This document shows positions 34,159 through 44,981 of a stretch of 64,000 nt of DNA, one piece after another. The stretch is from Acidobacteriota bacterium (lineage in GTDB: Bacteria > Acidobacteriota > Terriglobia > Bryobacterales > Bryobacteraceae): NCBI GenBank assembly GCA_014584705.1, contig JACTMJ010000026.1, positions 1 to 64,000 of the forward strand, read 5' to 3'. The translations under genes were made by a program, and so were the position numbers. Each line of letters begins with the position of its first letter. The first letter of the stretch is position 1. A model generated the notes under the pieces. That model was not told where the DNA came from, made no database searches, and saw nothing but the letters and a program-made list of their open reading frames with translations.

Positions 34159-34184
34159 TGCAGTCTTCCTTCAGCGGCGAATCC

Positions 34185-36039
<1,855 letters not shown>

Positions 36040-36134
36040 GTTTTCATCCTCGCCAGACGAGCGAAAGAAATCTCGAGAACAGCCCGGGAGTGTGTAGATA
36101 GCCGCTGCTTTATGCAGCGGTCCGGGCGGCTGCG

Positions 36135-36386
36135 TTAGCCCACAAGCTCCACCGAATATTCTTCAATCACCGGATTCGCCAGCACTTCATGCGAGATCTT
36201 CGCCAACTGCTCCCGAACCGTGCCTTCATCCAGGGAGTCGTCGAACTCAAGGTCAAAGTACTTCCCCTGGCGGACGTTCCGAATGGCACGATAGCCGAAT
36301 CCGTTGAGGGCCGTGGTGATCGTTTGGCCTTGAGGATCGAGGACGCTGGGTTTTAAGTAAACGTGTACTCGTGCTTTCATAACCAT
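36135..36386 (-). CDS. purS: Phosphoribosylformylglycinamidine synthase, PurS subunit
   Basis: The 83-residue protein matches PurS in length and motifs (KARVHVYLKPSVLDPQG, GYRAIRNVRQGKYFDLEF, LANPVIEEY). PurS bridges PurQ and the small PurL in the FGAM synthase complex of purine synthesis. ATG 36386 or ATG 36380 could be used; neither has a strong ribosome-binding site. purQ and purL are not next to it. It precedes glmS by 95 bp on the same strand, an unusual pairing of two glutamine-nitrogen pathways. Confidence 0.88.
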   Translation of the reverse strand: MVMKARVHVYLKPSVLDPQGQTITTALNGFGYRAIRNVRQGKYFDLEFDDSLDEGTVREQLAKISHEVLANPVIEEYSVELVG

Positions 36387-36499
36387 CGTTATTGTAACGT
36401 GGCCACCGGGCAAAACAGAGGATGTGCGGCGTTCCGAAGGCGATAACGTATCCTGATGAAGGGCGCTGGATCGAGGAACAGCCAGGTCCCCGGAAGCCG

Positions 36500-37726
36500 A
36501 TGAACGCAGATTCGCCACGCATTCTTATGCTGTCTCCGCGCCAGTGCAGCCCCGCCACCAGTGGCGCCAAGCTGCGCGAGCTATATCTGGCTCGCTCCGT
36601 GGGCGAATGGGGGGAATTGTTCCTCGCGGGCTTCGCGGACGAACGCGCGGGCGAGCCGAGGCGCGCCGACCTGCAATTTTGCCGTGACTTCCGCTACGTC
36701 CCCAAGCCTCCCTCCTATCGGCCGTCGCAGGTGATCCGGGGCGTGGTTGGCAAGTGGCCGCTTCCCATCCTGAATTACACTTCCCCCGCGCTGGTGGAGG
36801 CCGCGGAGGGGATGGCGCGGGAACTCGATTTCGATCTGATCCAGCTCGAGAGCATCCACATGTTGCGCTGCGAGCGGGCATTGCGGGCGCGAGGCGTTCG
36901 GGCCCCGGTCGTATACAACTGGCACAATATCGAATCGGAACTGATGTTTCGATACGCGGAGACGGTCCGGTCTCCAGCCCGGCGAATCTATGCCTCGCTC
37001 ACCGCGCGCAAGCTCCGGAGAATGGAAGGAGAAATCCTTGGAGACGCGCTGGGGCATGTCGTGTGCAGTGAGCGGGAGCGCGAGATGCTCTCCCGGATTG
37101 CGCCCAAAGCCCGCATCGCCGTGATTGAAAACGGCGTGGATTGCGATGCCTTCGCCCCGGACGAGCCGGTGTGCGAAGCCGCGCCCCGGAGCATCGTGTT
37201 TGTCGGCTCGATGGATTACTTTCCCAACGCGGAAGGCACCGTCTGGTTCGCCAGGGAGATCTGGCCCAAAGTGCGTGAACGGTTGCCGCACCTGGAGTTT
37301 GTGATTGTGGGCGCCCGCCCCACCCCCGCGGTTCTCGCCTTGCGAGAGTTGCCCGGCGTGGCCGTGACGGGGACGGTCGATTCCGTGAAGCCGTACTATC
37401 GGAGGGCGCTGGCCGCGGTCGTGCCCCTTAAGACCGGGGGCGGCACGCGCCTCAAGATTCTGGAAGCCATGGCGGCGGGTTCACCCGTGGTCTCTACCCC
37501 GCTGGGCGCGGAGGGCCTGGCGATCCAACCGGACATGGATTACTTGCCTGCTGGTGGCGACTCACACGAACTCTGGGTTCGGCATCTTGTCCAATTAGCT
37601 TCGTATGCGGAGTTGCGCGCGCAACTCATCGGGCGCGGACTTCGCACCGTGCGTGCCCGCTATGACTGGCGATCCTTGGGGAAGCAGTTGGTGGAAACCT
37701 ACCGGGGATGGCTGGTGCGCCCATGA
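36500..37726 (+). CDS. GT4-family glycosyltransferase (first of EPS operon)
   Basis: The 408-residue GT-B enzyme has an N-terminal acceptor domain (ILMLSPRQCSPATSGAKLRE, NWHNIESELMFRYAE) and a C-terminal GT4 domain (FVGSMDYFPNAEG, GTVDSVKPYYRRALAAVVPLKTGGGTRLKILEAMAAGSPVVST). The GGGTRLKILEAMA...PVVST block is the nucleotide-sugar-binding E-x7-E region. I chose ATG 36500 because sequence before it lacks family similarity. Its stop overlaps the next GT start (ATGA). It opens a plus-strand run of EPS-type genes to about 43.9 kb, divergent from purS. Confidence 0.88.
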   Translation: MNADSPRILMLSPRQCSPATSGAKLRELYLARSVGEWGELFLAGFADERAGEPRRADLQFCRDFRYVPKPPSYRPSQVIRGVVGKWPLPILNYTSPALVEAAEGMARELDFDLIQLESIHMLRCERALRARGVRAPVVYNWHNIESELMFRYAETVRSPARRIYASLTARKLRRMEGEILGDALGHVVCSEREREMLSRIAPKARIAVIENGVDCDAFAPDEPVCEAAPRSIVFVGSMDYFPNAEGTVWFAREIWPKVRERLPHLEFVIVGARPTPAVLALRELPGVAVTGTVDSVKPYYRRALAAVVPLKTGGGTRLKILEAMAAGSPVVSTPLGAEGLAIQPDMDYLPAGGDSHELWVRHLVQLASYAELRAQLIGRGLRTVRARYDWRSLGKQLVETYRGWLVRP

Positions 37727-38895
37727 ATAAGCGATTGTGTCTGCTCGCCATTATTGAAGCCACCTCGGTCACCGGTCCCGCCAAGAACCTGATTGAGTTC
37801 GCGTCTCTGTCGGGTGCGGAAGGAATTGACACCGTGATCGCCACCTTCGTCCGGGGCCCGGGTTCGAATGTGTTTCTTGACCGCGTATGCGCGGAGGGCA
37901 TTCCTCTCCGAAAGATCCCCGAATCGCGCGCCTTCGATTGGAGCGTCGTGAGCGCTCTGCGGGAGACCGCCATGTCCGTTCAGCCGGACGTCATCCAAAC
38001 CCACGCGGTAAAGTCCCATTTCCTCGCGCGCCTCGCGGGCCTCGCGCGCCTCGCGCCGTGGGTGGCCTTCCACCATGGCTACACCTTCACCAGTTGGAAA
38101 ACGCGCCTCTACAACGAACTCGATCGCTTCAGTCTCCCCGCTGCCGGAATGGTGCTTACGGTCAGCAATCCGTTTCGCGAGGAACTGGCGGCGAAGGGAG
38201 TGGACCGCCGCCGGATGCACGTCATCCACAACGCGATCCGCCCTGGCTGGGCGCAAGACGCCCGTACGGAGGAATCGGCGCGAAGTTTGCGCGAAAAATG
38301 GCATATCCCGGAAGGCCGGCCCGTCGCGCTGATCGTGGGCCGCCTCTCGCGGGAGAAGGATCATATCTGTCTGCTGCGCGCCGTCCGCTCCGTGCTCGGC
38401 CGGCGGGAGATGCATCTGGTTGTCGTTGGCGACGGTCCGGAACGAATCCGCATCGAAGCCGCCATCCGGGAACTGGGGCTGGGCGGATTTGTCACTCTCA
38501 CCGGACAGCAGCCAAGTGCGGAGCCCTTCTATGGGATTGCGACGGTCGCCGTGCTGTCGTCCCTGACGGAAGGTTCGCCAAACGCATTGCTGGAAGCAAT
38601 GGCCGCGGGCGTGCCGGCGGTGGCAACCAGGGTGGGGGGGATTCCCGAGATCGTCACTCACCAGGAAAGCGCGCTTCTGGTTCCTCCGGGCGACGCCGAT
38701 GCGCTTGCCGCGGCCATCACGCGTATCCTGTTGGAAGACGCCAGCCTGGGGAAGGCCCTGGCCGGCCGGGCGCGGTCTCTTGTGCTGGAGCGGCACACGC
38801 CGCGGGCGCGTGTGAACGCCCTCTGCGGTCTTTACCGTTCCATGGTGTCGCCATGCGACGATGGCGCTTCTGAACTCGCCGCGGAAGGGAGGTAA
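37723..38895 (+). CDS. GT4-family glycosyltransferase
   Basis: The 390-residue GT-B enzyme starts at ATG 37723, overlapping the previous stop. N-terminal motifs are TSVTGPAKNLIEF and DVIQTHAVKSHFLARL; the C-terminal GT4 signature is VGRLSREKDHICLLRA, VVGDGPERIRIE and SLTEGSPNALLEAMAAGVPAVATRVGGIPEIV. The EGSPNALLEA glutamates bind the donor phosphate/ribose. A four-copy nine-base repeat in the N-terminal part (38023-38058) encodes a Leu-Ala-Arg/Gly-rich helix. Confidence 0.9.
   Translation: MNKRLCLLAIIEATSVTGPAKNLIEFASLSGAEGIDTVIATFVRGPGSNVFLDRVCAEGIPLRKIPESRAFDWSVVSALRETAMSVQPDVIQTHAVKSHFLARLAGLARLAPWVAFHHGYTFTSWKTRLYNELDRFSLPAAGMVLTVSNPFREELAAKGVDRRRMHVIHNAIRPGWAQDARTEESARSLREKWHIPEGRPVALIVGRLSREKDHICLLRAVRSVLGRREMHLVVVGDGPERIRIEAAIRELGLGGFVTLTGQQPSAEPFYGIATVAVLSSLTEGSPNALLEAMAAGVPAVATRVGGIPEIVTHQESALLVPPGDADALAAAITRILLEDASLGKALAGRARSLVLERHTPRARVNALCGLYRSMVSPCDDGASELAAEGR
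38023..38058. repeat. Four imperfect tandem copies of a 9-base unit inside a GT4 gene
   Basis: The unit CTCGCGCGC occurs four times in tandem (38023, 38032, 38041, 38050) with one or two changes. It encodes repeated Leu-Ala-Arg/Gly. As the unit is a multiple of three, slippage would change length by three residues without a frameshift. Confidence 0.6.
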
Positions 38896-38900
38896 CGCCC

Positions 38901-39485
38901 GTGTACAAAACGTTGCTAAAAACGCTGTTCCTGGGCCTCTCGATGGCCCTATCCCTTCCCGCCGCGCTGCTCTCTGGGTTCGGGCGCATTCGCGGTGTCT
39001 ATCGTTTCTTCGCTCAGGCGCATGCCCTCCTCCCGGGGTTGCCGGGGGACTACCTGCGCGCCGGCTATTACCGCTGGACGCTGAAGGAGTTCGGCGACCG
39101 TAGCCGGATCGAGTTTGGCTCCTACTTCGCCCATCCGGAGGCGCGTGTGGGGCGCAGCGTTTACATCGGCTCCAGGAATATCCTTGGCCGTGCCGTCATC
39201 GGGGATGGCTGCCAGATCGCCTCCGGCGTGCAAATCCTCAGCGGCGCGCGCCAGCACCTGCGGGGGGAGGATGGCGCGCTGAGCGGGTCCGCGCAGGGCG
39301 TCTTTGAAACCGTGCATATCGGAAGCGGCTGCTGGATTGGCGCCGGGGCCATTGTTATGGCGGATGTCGGCGAGAATACCACCGTGGGCGCTGGTTCGGT
39401 TGTCACGCGAAGCCTGCCCGCCAACTGCACCGCTGTTGGCTCACCGGCTCGGGTCCTGACCCCGAAGAGTGCCGATCCTGTCTGA
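38901..39485 (+). CDS. Hexapeptide-repeat acyltransferase (WcaF/CysE-like)
   Basis: The GTG start at 38901 has GGAAGGGAGG about 8 bases upstream. The 194-residue product has an N-terminal amphipathic region (LSMALSLPAALLSGF) and a left-handed beta-helix of hexapeptide repeats (IEFGSYFAHPEARVGRSVYIGSRNILG, VHIGSGCWIGAGAIVMADVGENTTVGAGSVVTRSLP). It ends with the family motif GSPARVL. These enzymes transfer acetyl or other acyl groups to sugars, here probably to exopolysaccharide repeat units. It is 5 bp after the preceding glycosyltransferase. Confidence 0.85.
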   Translation: MYKTLLKTLFLGLSMALSLPAALLSGFGRIRGVYRFFAQAHALLPGLPGDYLRAGYYRWTLKEFGDRSRIEFGSYFAHPEARVGRSVYIGSRNILGRAVIGDGCQIASGVQILSGARQHLRGEDGALSGSAQGVFETVHIGSGCWIGAGAIVMADVGENTTVGAGSVVTRSLPANCTAVGSPARVLTPKSADPV

Positions 39486-39601
39486 GAGGCGACGCTCCGG
39501 CGCGGGAAGTGCGATGCTAGAGTCGGAAACGCAAATTCACCGCGCTCCGCGGGCGGCGGGTGGAACTCCCGCCCTCGAATGCCTTCCGGATACGCTCTCT
39601 T

Positions 39602-41452
39602 ATGTGTGGAATCGCTGGATATGTGGGCCGTCAGGACTCGATAGACGCCCTTCCCCCCGTGCGGCGGATGCTCCACGCAATCGCGTATCGGGGGCCCGAT
39701 AGCGAAGGTGTCGAAGGATGGAACAGCGCCACGCTGGGGCATCGCCGTCTGGCGATTCTTGACCTGAGCGCGGCGGGCCGTCAGCCAATGCTTTCCCCCG
39801 ATGGCCAGGTCGGCGTCGTCTTCAACGGGTGCATCTATAACTTCCAGGAACTGCGGCGGGAACTCGAAGCCCGCGGGCGCGCGTTTCACTCAAACACCGA
39901 TACCGAAGTCCTGGTGAATGGCTACCTGGAGTGGGGCATTCATCGCCTGGTGCCTCGCCTGCGGGGCATGTTTGCATTCGGCATATGGGACAATCGCTCC
40001 CGCGAATTGTTCCTGGTGAGAGACCGGCTGGGTGTGAAGCCCTTGGCCTACGCCGAGTTCGATGGGCGGATCGCGTTCGCCTCCACGGTTGGCGCGCTGC
40101 GTTGCGGGGGCTTCGGCGGGGAACTGGATCCGCAAGCCGTCCTCGAGTTCCTGGAGTTCGGTTTCGTCACCGATGCCAGTTGTGTCTACCAGGGGATTCG
40201 AAAGCTCGCTCCCGGCCAAATTCTCGAATGGCGCGATGGCAGGGCCTCGACCAGCCACTACTGGGAACTCCCAACGGCGAAGGACGCCGCCATCTCCTTC
40301 GAGGAGGCGGTGGAAGAAACCGAAAGGCTCCTGCTCGAATCCGTGCGCCTTCGGCTGATCGCCGATGTGCCGATCGGCGTCCTTCTCAGCGGGGGCGTGG
40401 ATTCCGGATTAGTCTGCTGGGCGCTGACGGAGTTGGGCGCACCGATTCGCTCGTTTACCGTCGGCACGCCGGGAGACCCGGAGGACGAAACCTCGGCGGC
40501 GCGGATGACGGCGAAGAAGCTCGGCATCGCGAATGAGGTCGTCACCATCGCGGAGAGCGAGGAGAGCCCGCTCGACGAACTCCGCGCCGCCTATTCCGAG
40601 CCGTTCGCTTCCTCCTCCGCCCTGGGCGTGCTCAGTGTTTCGCGAGCCGTGAAAGATCATGCAACCGTACTGCTGACGGGGGACGGCGGAGACGACGTGT
40701 TCCTTGGGTATTCGTTTTTCCTCAACTGCTGGCGCGCGCAGCTCCTCGCGAACCGTCTGCCGGCATCCGCCGAAACTCTGTGGAAAGCGGCCCGGCCTTT
40801 GTTGCGCTCTGTCCCCTTTGCAAAGCGGGCGCACAGCTTTCTCAGCTATGCATTCGGTGGTGTCGGCGCTTACGCCCGCGTCCGCCTGGGCCTGCCCTAT
40901 TTTGAAGAGCGCGGGATCTTCGGGCCCCTTCTGAAAGGCCGCGCCTTGGCTCACAGAGAGGTGCCCGACTCGCTCGAATCCGGCCGCGAGTTGCTGGACG
41001 ATGTACTTCATTTTCACCAACTCCACCATTTTCTGAGCGAGTTCATGGTGAAGGTGGACGGTGCGACGATGTGGCACGCGCTGGAGGCGCGGTCCCCCTT
41101 GCTGGACCACACGGTTTGGGAGTTCGCGGCGCGCCTCCCTTACTCCGTGCGCTTTCACGACGGGCAACTCAAAGCCGTCTTGCGGGAAATTGCGCGGCGG
41201 CGTCTGGGTGTCACGGTAGCGCGGCGCGAGAAGTCGGGCTTCTCCATCCCGGCGGATCGTTGGCTGTTGGGCCGGTGGAGTTCCGCGCTGCGCGAACTCG
41301 GCGAATCCAGCGAGGCGGCCAAAGCGGGCTGGTTTGACGGGAAAGCGCTCTCGCAAACCGTGGCATACTCCCTCAAGAATCAACAGACGTCCCCTCAGCT
41401 TTGGCATGCGGTGGTGTTTGAGAATTGGCTGCGGGGGCGGAAGGCGGGCTGA
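39602..41452 (+). CDS. AsnB-type glutamine amidotransferase (asparagine synthase-like)
   Basis: The start is ATG 39602 because Cys2 must be the N-terminal nucleophile (MCGIAGYVG). The glutaminase domain (to about 210) has YRGPDSEG and NGCIYNFQELR; the ATP-pyrophosphatase domain has LLSGGVDSGLV (P-loop), LTGDGGDDVFLGY, MWHALEARSPLLDH and RREKSGF. Length 616 fits the family. In exopolysaccharide loci (for example exosortase/PEP-CTERM types) such enzymes are thought to amidate sugars or lipid intermediates rather than make free asparagine; its place amid glycosyltransferases supports that, but no exosortase gene lies in the window. Confidence 0.85.
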   Translation: MCGIAGYVGRQDSIDALPPVRRMLHAIAYRGPDSEGVEGWNSATLGHRRLAILDLSAAGRQPMLSPDGQVGVVFNGCIYNFQELRRELEARGRAFHSNTDTEVLVNGYLEWGIHRLVPRLRGMFAFGIWDNRSRELFLVRDRLGVKPLAYAEFDGRIAFASTVGALRCGGFGGELDPQAVLEFLEFGFVTDASCVYQGIRKLAPGQILEWRDGRASTSHYWELPTAKDAAISFEEAVEETERLLLESVRLRLIADVPIGVLLSGGVDSGLVCWALTELGAPIRSFTVGTPGDPEDETSAARMTAKKLGIANEVVTIAESEESPLDELRAAYSEPFASSSALGVLSVSRAVKDHATVLLTGDGGDDVFLGYSFFLNCWRAQLLANRLPASAETLWKAARPLLRSVPFAKRAHSFLSYAFGGVGAYARVRLGLPYFEERGIFGPLLKGRALAHREVPDSLESGRELLDDVLHFHQLHHFLSEFMVKVDGATMWHALEARSPLLDHTVWEFAARLPYSVRFHDGQLKAVLREIARRRLGVTVARREKSGFSIPADRWLLGRWSSALRELGESSEAAKAGWFDGKALSQTVAYSLKNQQTSPQLWHAVVFENWLRGRKAG

Positions 41453-41474
41453 TTGTCCGCGCCCGCGCCCAGCC

Positions 41475-42698
41475 ATGGAACCCGGCAAGATCGCGATGAC
41501 AAACTTCAGTGAACCGGAACGGGATGTGCGAGCGGCCGCGATGCGGAAACCGCAAGCGGTGATGATGATCTCGCACACGTATCCCCCCGTTCTCGGTGGC
41601 ACGGAAATTGAGGTGCAACGCGTTGCAATGGGGTTGATGCGCCGCGGCCATCGTACGCTCGTGCTGTGCGCGGGTGGCGCGCCGATGCCCAGACGCGGCG
41701 GGTGGATTGACCCGACGGCCGTCCCCGTCCGAATCCTGACGTCGCGGAGCCGGGGAACGCTTCCCGCGCTCGCGTTTTCCCTCGGCGTCGCCTGGAACCT
41801 GCTCTGGCGTCGAGGCCGCTTCCGCACGGTGTATTTTCTGATGCCCGGCCTGCACCTAGCCCTGGGGTTGCCGGTTGCGGGATTACTGGGCTATCGCATC
41901 TTCATGAAGTTCAGCGGCAGCAACACCATTCGCCCGTTGCTCTCTTCCCGCGCGGGGCGCTGGGAACTGCGATTTCTTCGCTGGCTGCGTGTGCCCGTGA
42001 TGCTGCTGAACGATGGCATGGTGGAAGAGGCGGAATGCGCCGGAATCCCGCGCTCCCAAACCATGTTCATGCCGAATCCGGTGGACGTCGGGACGTTTGC
42101 GCCTGTGTCTCCGCGGGAGAAATCCGGCATCCGGGAGCGGCTTGGCTTGCCCGGAGACCGTTTTGTGATCGTTTATACGGGGCGGCTTTCGCCGGAGAAG
42201 GGCTTGCTCGATCTTCTGGACGGATTCACAAAGGCGGCGAAGCAGCATCCGCTTCACTTGGTTTTCGTGGGCGATGGGGAGCAACGTGCCGAACTCGAAG
42301 CCCGTGTTCAGAAGGTGGACGGTTTGCCGCCGAGCGTCACCTTCGCGGGTCGCGTGGATTCGAGCGCCGTTCCCTTGTGGTTGCAGGCTTCCGACGCCTT
42401 CGCACTGGTCTCTCCCAATGAAGGGTTTTCCTGCGCGCTTTCGGAAGCGATGGCCACCGGCTTGCCCGCCGTGGTCAGTGACATCCCCGCCAACCGGCAA
42501 TTGGTGGCGGACGGCGTGCATGGGTTTACGGTGAAGGTGGGCGACACGGACGCGATCGCCCGCTGCTTCCTCCAGTTGCGGGCGGATCCGGAATCCCGCC
42601 TGCGAATGGCGGCCGCCGCCCGCGACGAGATCGTGCGGAAATACTCGATGGACCGCGTCGTGGACCTCTACGAGAAGCTCTTCGAAGATGAGAAGTAG
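41475..42698 (+). CDS. GT4-family glycosyltransferase
   Basis: The 407-residue GT-B enzyme has N-terminal SHTYPPVLGGTEIEVQRVA and C-terminal VYTGRLSPEKGLLDLLDGF, FVGDGEQRAELEA and LVSPNEGFSCALSEAMATGLPAVVSDI. The EGFSCALSEA pair of glutamates binds the donor. ATG 41475 is favoured, being 22 bp after the AsnB-like stop; ATG 41496 is also possible. Third GT4 enzyme of the operon. Confidence 0.88.
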   Translation: MEPGKIAMTNFSEPERDVRAAAMRKPQAVMMISHTYPPVLGGTEIEVQRVAMGLMRRGHRTLVLCAGGAPMPRRGGWIDPTAVPVRILTSRSRGTLPALAFSLGVAWNLLWRRGRFRTVYFLMPGLHLALGLPVAGLLGYRIFMKFSGSNTIRPLLSSRAGRWELRFLRWLRVPVMLLNDGMVEEAECAGIPRSQTMFMPNPVDVGTFAPVSPREKSGIRERLGLPGDRFVIVYTGRLSPEKGLLDLLDGFTKAAKQHPLHLVFVGDGEQRAELEARVQKVDGLPPSVTFAGRVDSSAVPLWLQASDAFALVSPNEGFSCALSEAMATGLPAVVSDIPANRQLVADGVHGFTVKVGDTDAIARCFLQLRADPESRLRMAAAARDEIVRKYSMDRVVDLYEKLFEDEK

Positions 42699-42785
42699 CA
42701 TCAGCCATCCGTTCGAAACCGCCCGCGCGATGCCGGAGGCTCCGCGTTATCCATGTTGCATTTTGATCCCGAAGGAGGATGCCGC

Positions 42786-43949
42786 ATGGAACTGAGCGTC
42801 CTCGTTTTTCTGGGAAGTCTGGCGCTGGCCGCCTATTTCCTGGCCGGGTATCCGCTCTGGCTGCGCTTCTTTCCGTACCGGTCGTGTGCAGTCGGGAAGG
42901 ATGCCGGGCATACGCCGTCCGTTACCGTCCTGATGGCCGTTCACAATGGCGAGGAGTTCCTCGAGGCCAAGATCGAGAATCTTCTCACCCTCGACTATCC
43001 GCAAGACCGGTTGCGGATCGTTGTCATCTCCGATGGCTCCACCGACGAGACGGAGGCCATTGCACGGAGCTTCAAAGCGCGTGGCGTGGATCTTGTGACC
43101 GTACCGCGCGGCGGAAAGGCCGCGGCGTTGAATGCCGGCCTCGCCCGTGCCGTCGGCGAGTTGATCTTCTTCTGCGATGTGCGTCAGCGAATCGACCCAC
43201 TGGCATTGCGCCACCTCGCCGCGAACTTCGCCGATCCGCGGATTGGGGCCGTCACGGGTGAACTGCGGATCCTCAAACCCGACGGGGCGGTAGGGGAGCA
43301 GGCGGATATGGATCTTTACTGGCGTTACGAGCTCTGGGTGCGGGCGCGGCATTCCGCCATCTGGAGCCTCTTCAACACGACCGGCTGCCTCTATGCCATG
43401 CGCCGAGGCTTGTGCCGCCCGCTTCCCCCGCACACCCTGGGCGACGACGCCGTGCTTCCGCTGGGAGCGTACTTGCAGGGCCTTCGAATCGTCTTTGACC
43501 CTCAGGCGATCGCTTACGATTACGCCACGCAATCCGGTACGGATTGGAAGCGGCGCATGCGAACCCTCAGCGGCATGTGGCAGACCTATCGCATTTACCC
43601 CCGCCTGCTGCTGCCCCATCGCATGTGGCTGCATTTTTTCGCGCACAAGCTGGGGAGGCTGCTCTTGCCGTGGGCTTTGCTCACCGCCGTTGTTGCCAGC
43701 CTGTTCCTTCCCGAGTCGCCCTGGAAGTGGGCGATCCTCGCGGGCGAGGCTGCGTTCTTCACTGCGGCTCTGCTCGATCCGGCCCTGCCGCGCGCGTTTC
43801 CTCTGAAGCGGGTTGCCTCGCTCTGCCGAACCTTCCTCGTGATGAACGTGGCGGCGTTTCTTTCGGTCAAGGTCTTCTTTGTCTCGCCGCTTTCCATGTG
43901 GGGAACGACGAAGGTGGACCGGGCGGCGGATGCGCCACCGTTAGATTGA
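42786..43949 (+). CDS. Membrane GT2-family glycosyltransferase
   Basis: The start at ATG 42786 has GAAGGAGGA seven bases upstream. The 387-residue product has an N-terminal membrane helix, then a GT-A domain (VTVLMAVHNGEEFLEAKIENLL, VISDGSTDET, GKAAALNAGLA, FFCDVRQRI with the DxD-equivalent DVR). A later acceptor/base region has LGDDAVLPLG; RMRTLSGMWQT is close to the QxxRW-type motif of processive enzymes. Three C-terminal helices follow. Likely assembles or extends a polysaccharide at the inner membrane. Last gene of the plus-strand run, convergent with rapZ. Confidence 0.87.
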   Translation: MELSVLVFLGSLALAAYFLAGYPLWLRFFPYRSCAVGKDAGHTPSVTVLMAVHNGEEFLEAKIENLLTLDYPQDRLRIVVISDGSTDETEAIARSFKARGVDLVTVPRGGKAAALNAGLARAVGELIFFCDVRQRIDPLALRHLAANFADPRIGAVTGELRILKPDGAVGEQADMDLYWRYELWVRARHSAIWSLFNTTGCLYAMRRGLCRPLPPHTLGDDAVLPLGAYLQGLRIVFDPQAIAYDYATQSGTDWKRRMRTLSGMWQTYRIYPRLLLPHRMWLHFFAHKLGRLLLPWALLTAVVASLFLPESPWKWAILAGEAAFFTAALLDPALPRAFPLKRVASLCRTFLVMNVAAFLSVKVFFVSPLSMWGTTKVDRAADAPPLD

Positions 43950-43968
43950 CGCCCGGTCTCTCGCGCGT

Positions 43969-44856
43969 TCACACCGCCTTGTTCGTATCGCGGTGGCTTG
44001 CCTTGGCGCTATAGCCCTTCTCGCGCAGACGCTGCGCAATCTCCTCCGCCATCATCACGGAGCGGTGGTGGCCTCCCGTACATCCGAACGAGACCGTAAG
44101 GTAACTCTTTCCTTCGCGGATGTAATGGGGAATCAGGTAGACCAGCAGATCCTCGATCCGGCTCAGAAACTCCCCGGTCTGGGGAAAACTTCGAATATAG
44201 CCGGCCACCTGCGGATCGAGACCCGTGAGGTGCCGATACTCCGGAATGTAGTTGGGGTTCGGCAGAAAGCGAACGTCAAACACTAGATCGCTCGTTTCCG
44301 GCACGCCATGGCGGAATCCGAAACTGGTGACCGCGATGCGCAATGGGGTTTGCTCCGCGTTGTCGCCAAAACGCGCCCGAACGTAATCGCGCAGTTCGTG
44401 GACGTTGAACTTGGAAGTGTCGATAACGGTATCGGCCAGTTCCCGGATCGGCGCCAGATGCACGCGCTCGGCGTCGATGCTGTCTTCCAATTTCGAGAAT
44501 TCGCCCAGCGGATGAGGCCGCCGCGTTTCGCTGTACCGGCGCAGCAGCGTTTCCGTGGACGCATCGAGAAACACAAGGGCGGTTCGCAATTGCTTCCGGA
44601 GCTGAAGATACAAATCCGGCAGTTTAGCCAGGCCCGCCTCTTCCCGGATATCCACGACGATCGCGGCATTCTCGATGCCGGGGTTCTCCTTGATCAACTG
44701 GCTGAAGGTGGCCAGCAATTCCACCGGCAAATTGTCCACGGCGTAGTAGCCGGCATCCTCCAGGCTGCGCAGCACCGTGCCCTTGCCGGAACCGCTCAGC
44801 CCCGTGATGATCACTAGTTGCGGGAGGGGCGCCTCGGAGATTTCAGATTCGCTCAT
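43969..44856 (-). CDS. rapZ: RNase adapter / nucleotide-binding protein RapZ
   Basis: The 295-residue P-loop protein has Walker A GLSGSGKGT (about 19-27). VDIREE, FLDASTETLLRRYSETRRPHPL and the DTSKFNVHELR segment follow. The C-terminal domain has TSFGFRHG, FDVRFLPNPNY and SFGCTGGHHRSVMMAEEIA. In E. coli RapZ senses glucosamine-6-phosphate and controls glmS through small RNAs; glmS is about 8 kb away, but acidobacterial regulation is unknown. It follows hpf across a GC-rich hairpin, in the common order rpoN-hpf-rapZ. Confidence 0.92.
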   Translation of the reverse strand: MSESEISEAPLPQLVIITGLSGSGKGTVLRSLEDAGYYAVDNLPVELLATFSQLIKENPGIENAAIVVDIREEAGLAKLPDLYLQLRKQLRTALVFLDASTETLLRRYSETRRPHPLGEFSKLEDSIDAERVHLAPIRELADTVIDTSKFNVHELRDYVRARFGDNAEQTPLRIAVTSFGFRHGVPETSDLVFDVRFLPNPNYIPEYRHLTGLDPQVAGYIRSFPQTGEFLSRIEDLLVYLIPHYIREGKSYLTVSFGCTGGHHRSVMMAEEIAQRLREKGYSAKASHRDTNKAV

Positions 44857-44903
44857 TGCATGGAAACCCCAATCGTAACCCGAACGGAGAAGCCCACGAC
44901 AAA

Positions 44904-44931
44904 GGGCGGCAATCCGTTCTGATCGCCGCCC
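44904..44931 (-). terminator. GC-rich hairpin between hpf and rapZ
   Basis: GGGCGGC and GCCGCCC (44904-44910 and 44925-44931) form a perfect 7-bp stem with a 14-base loop. On the minus strand it is followed by TTTGTCG, a weak U-tract, 50 bp after the hpf stop. It may attenuate read-through into rapZ. Confidence 0.45.
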
Positions 44932-44981
44932 TCCAAAAGTTCATCAGAATAAGGCGTACCGGGAAAAGCTCACCCGTACGG

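Noticed and set aside
36040-36134. glmS ribozyme in the glmS leader
   Set aside because: The 95 bp gap is shorter than a glmS ribozyme and shows no matching core.
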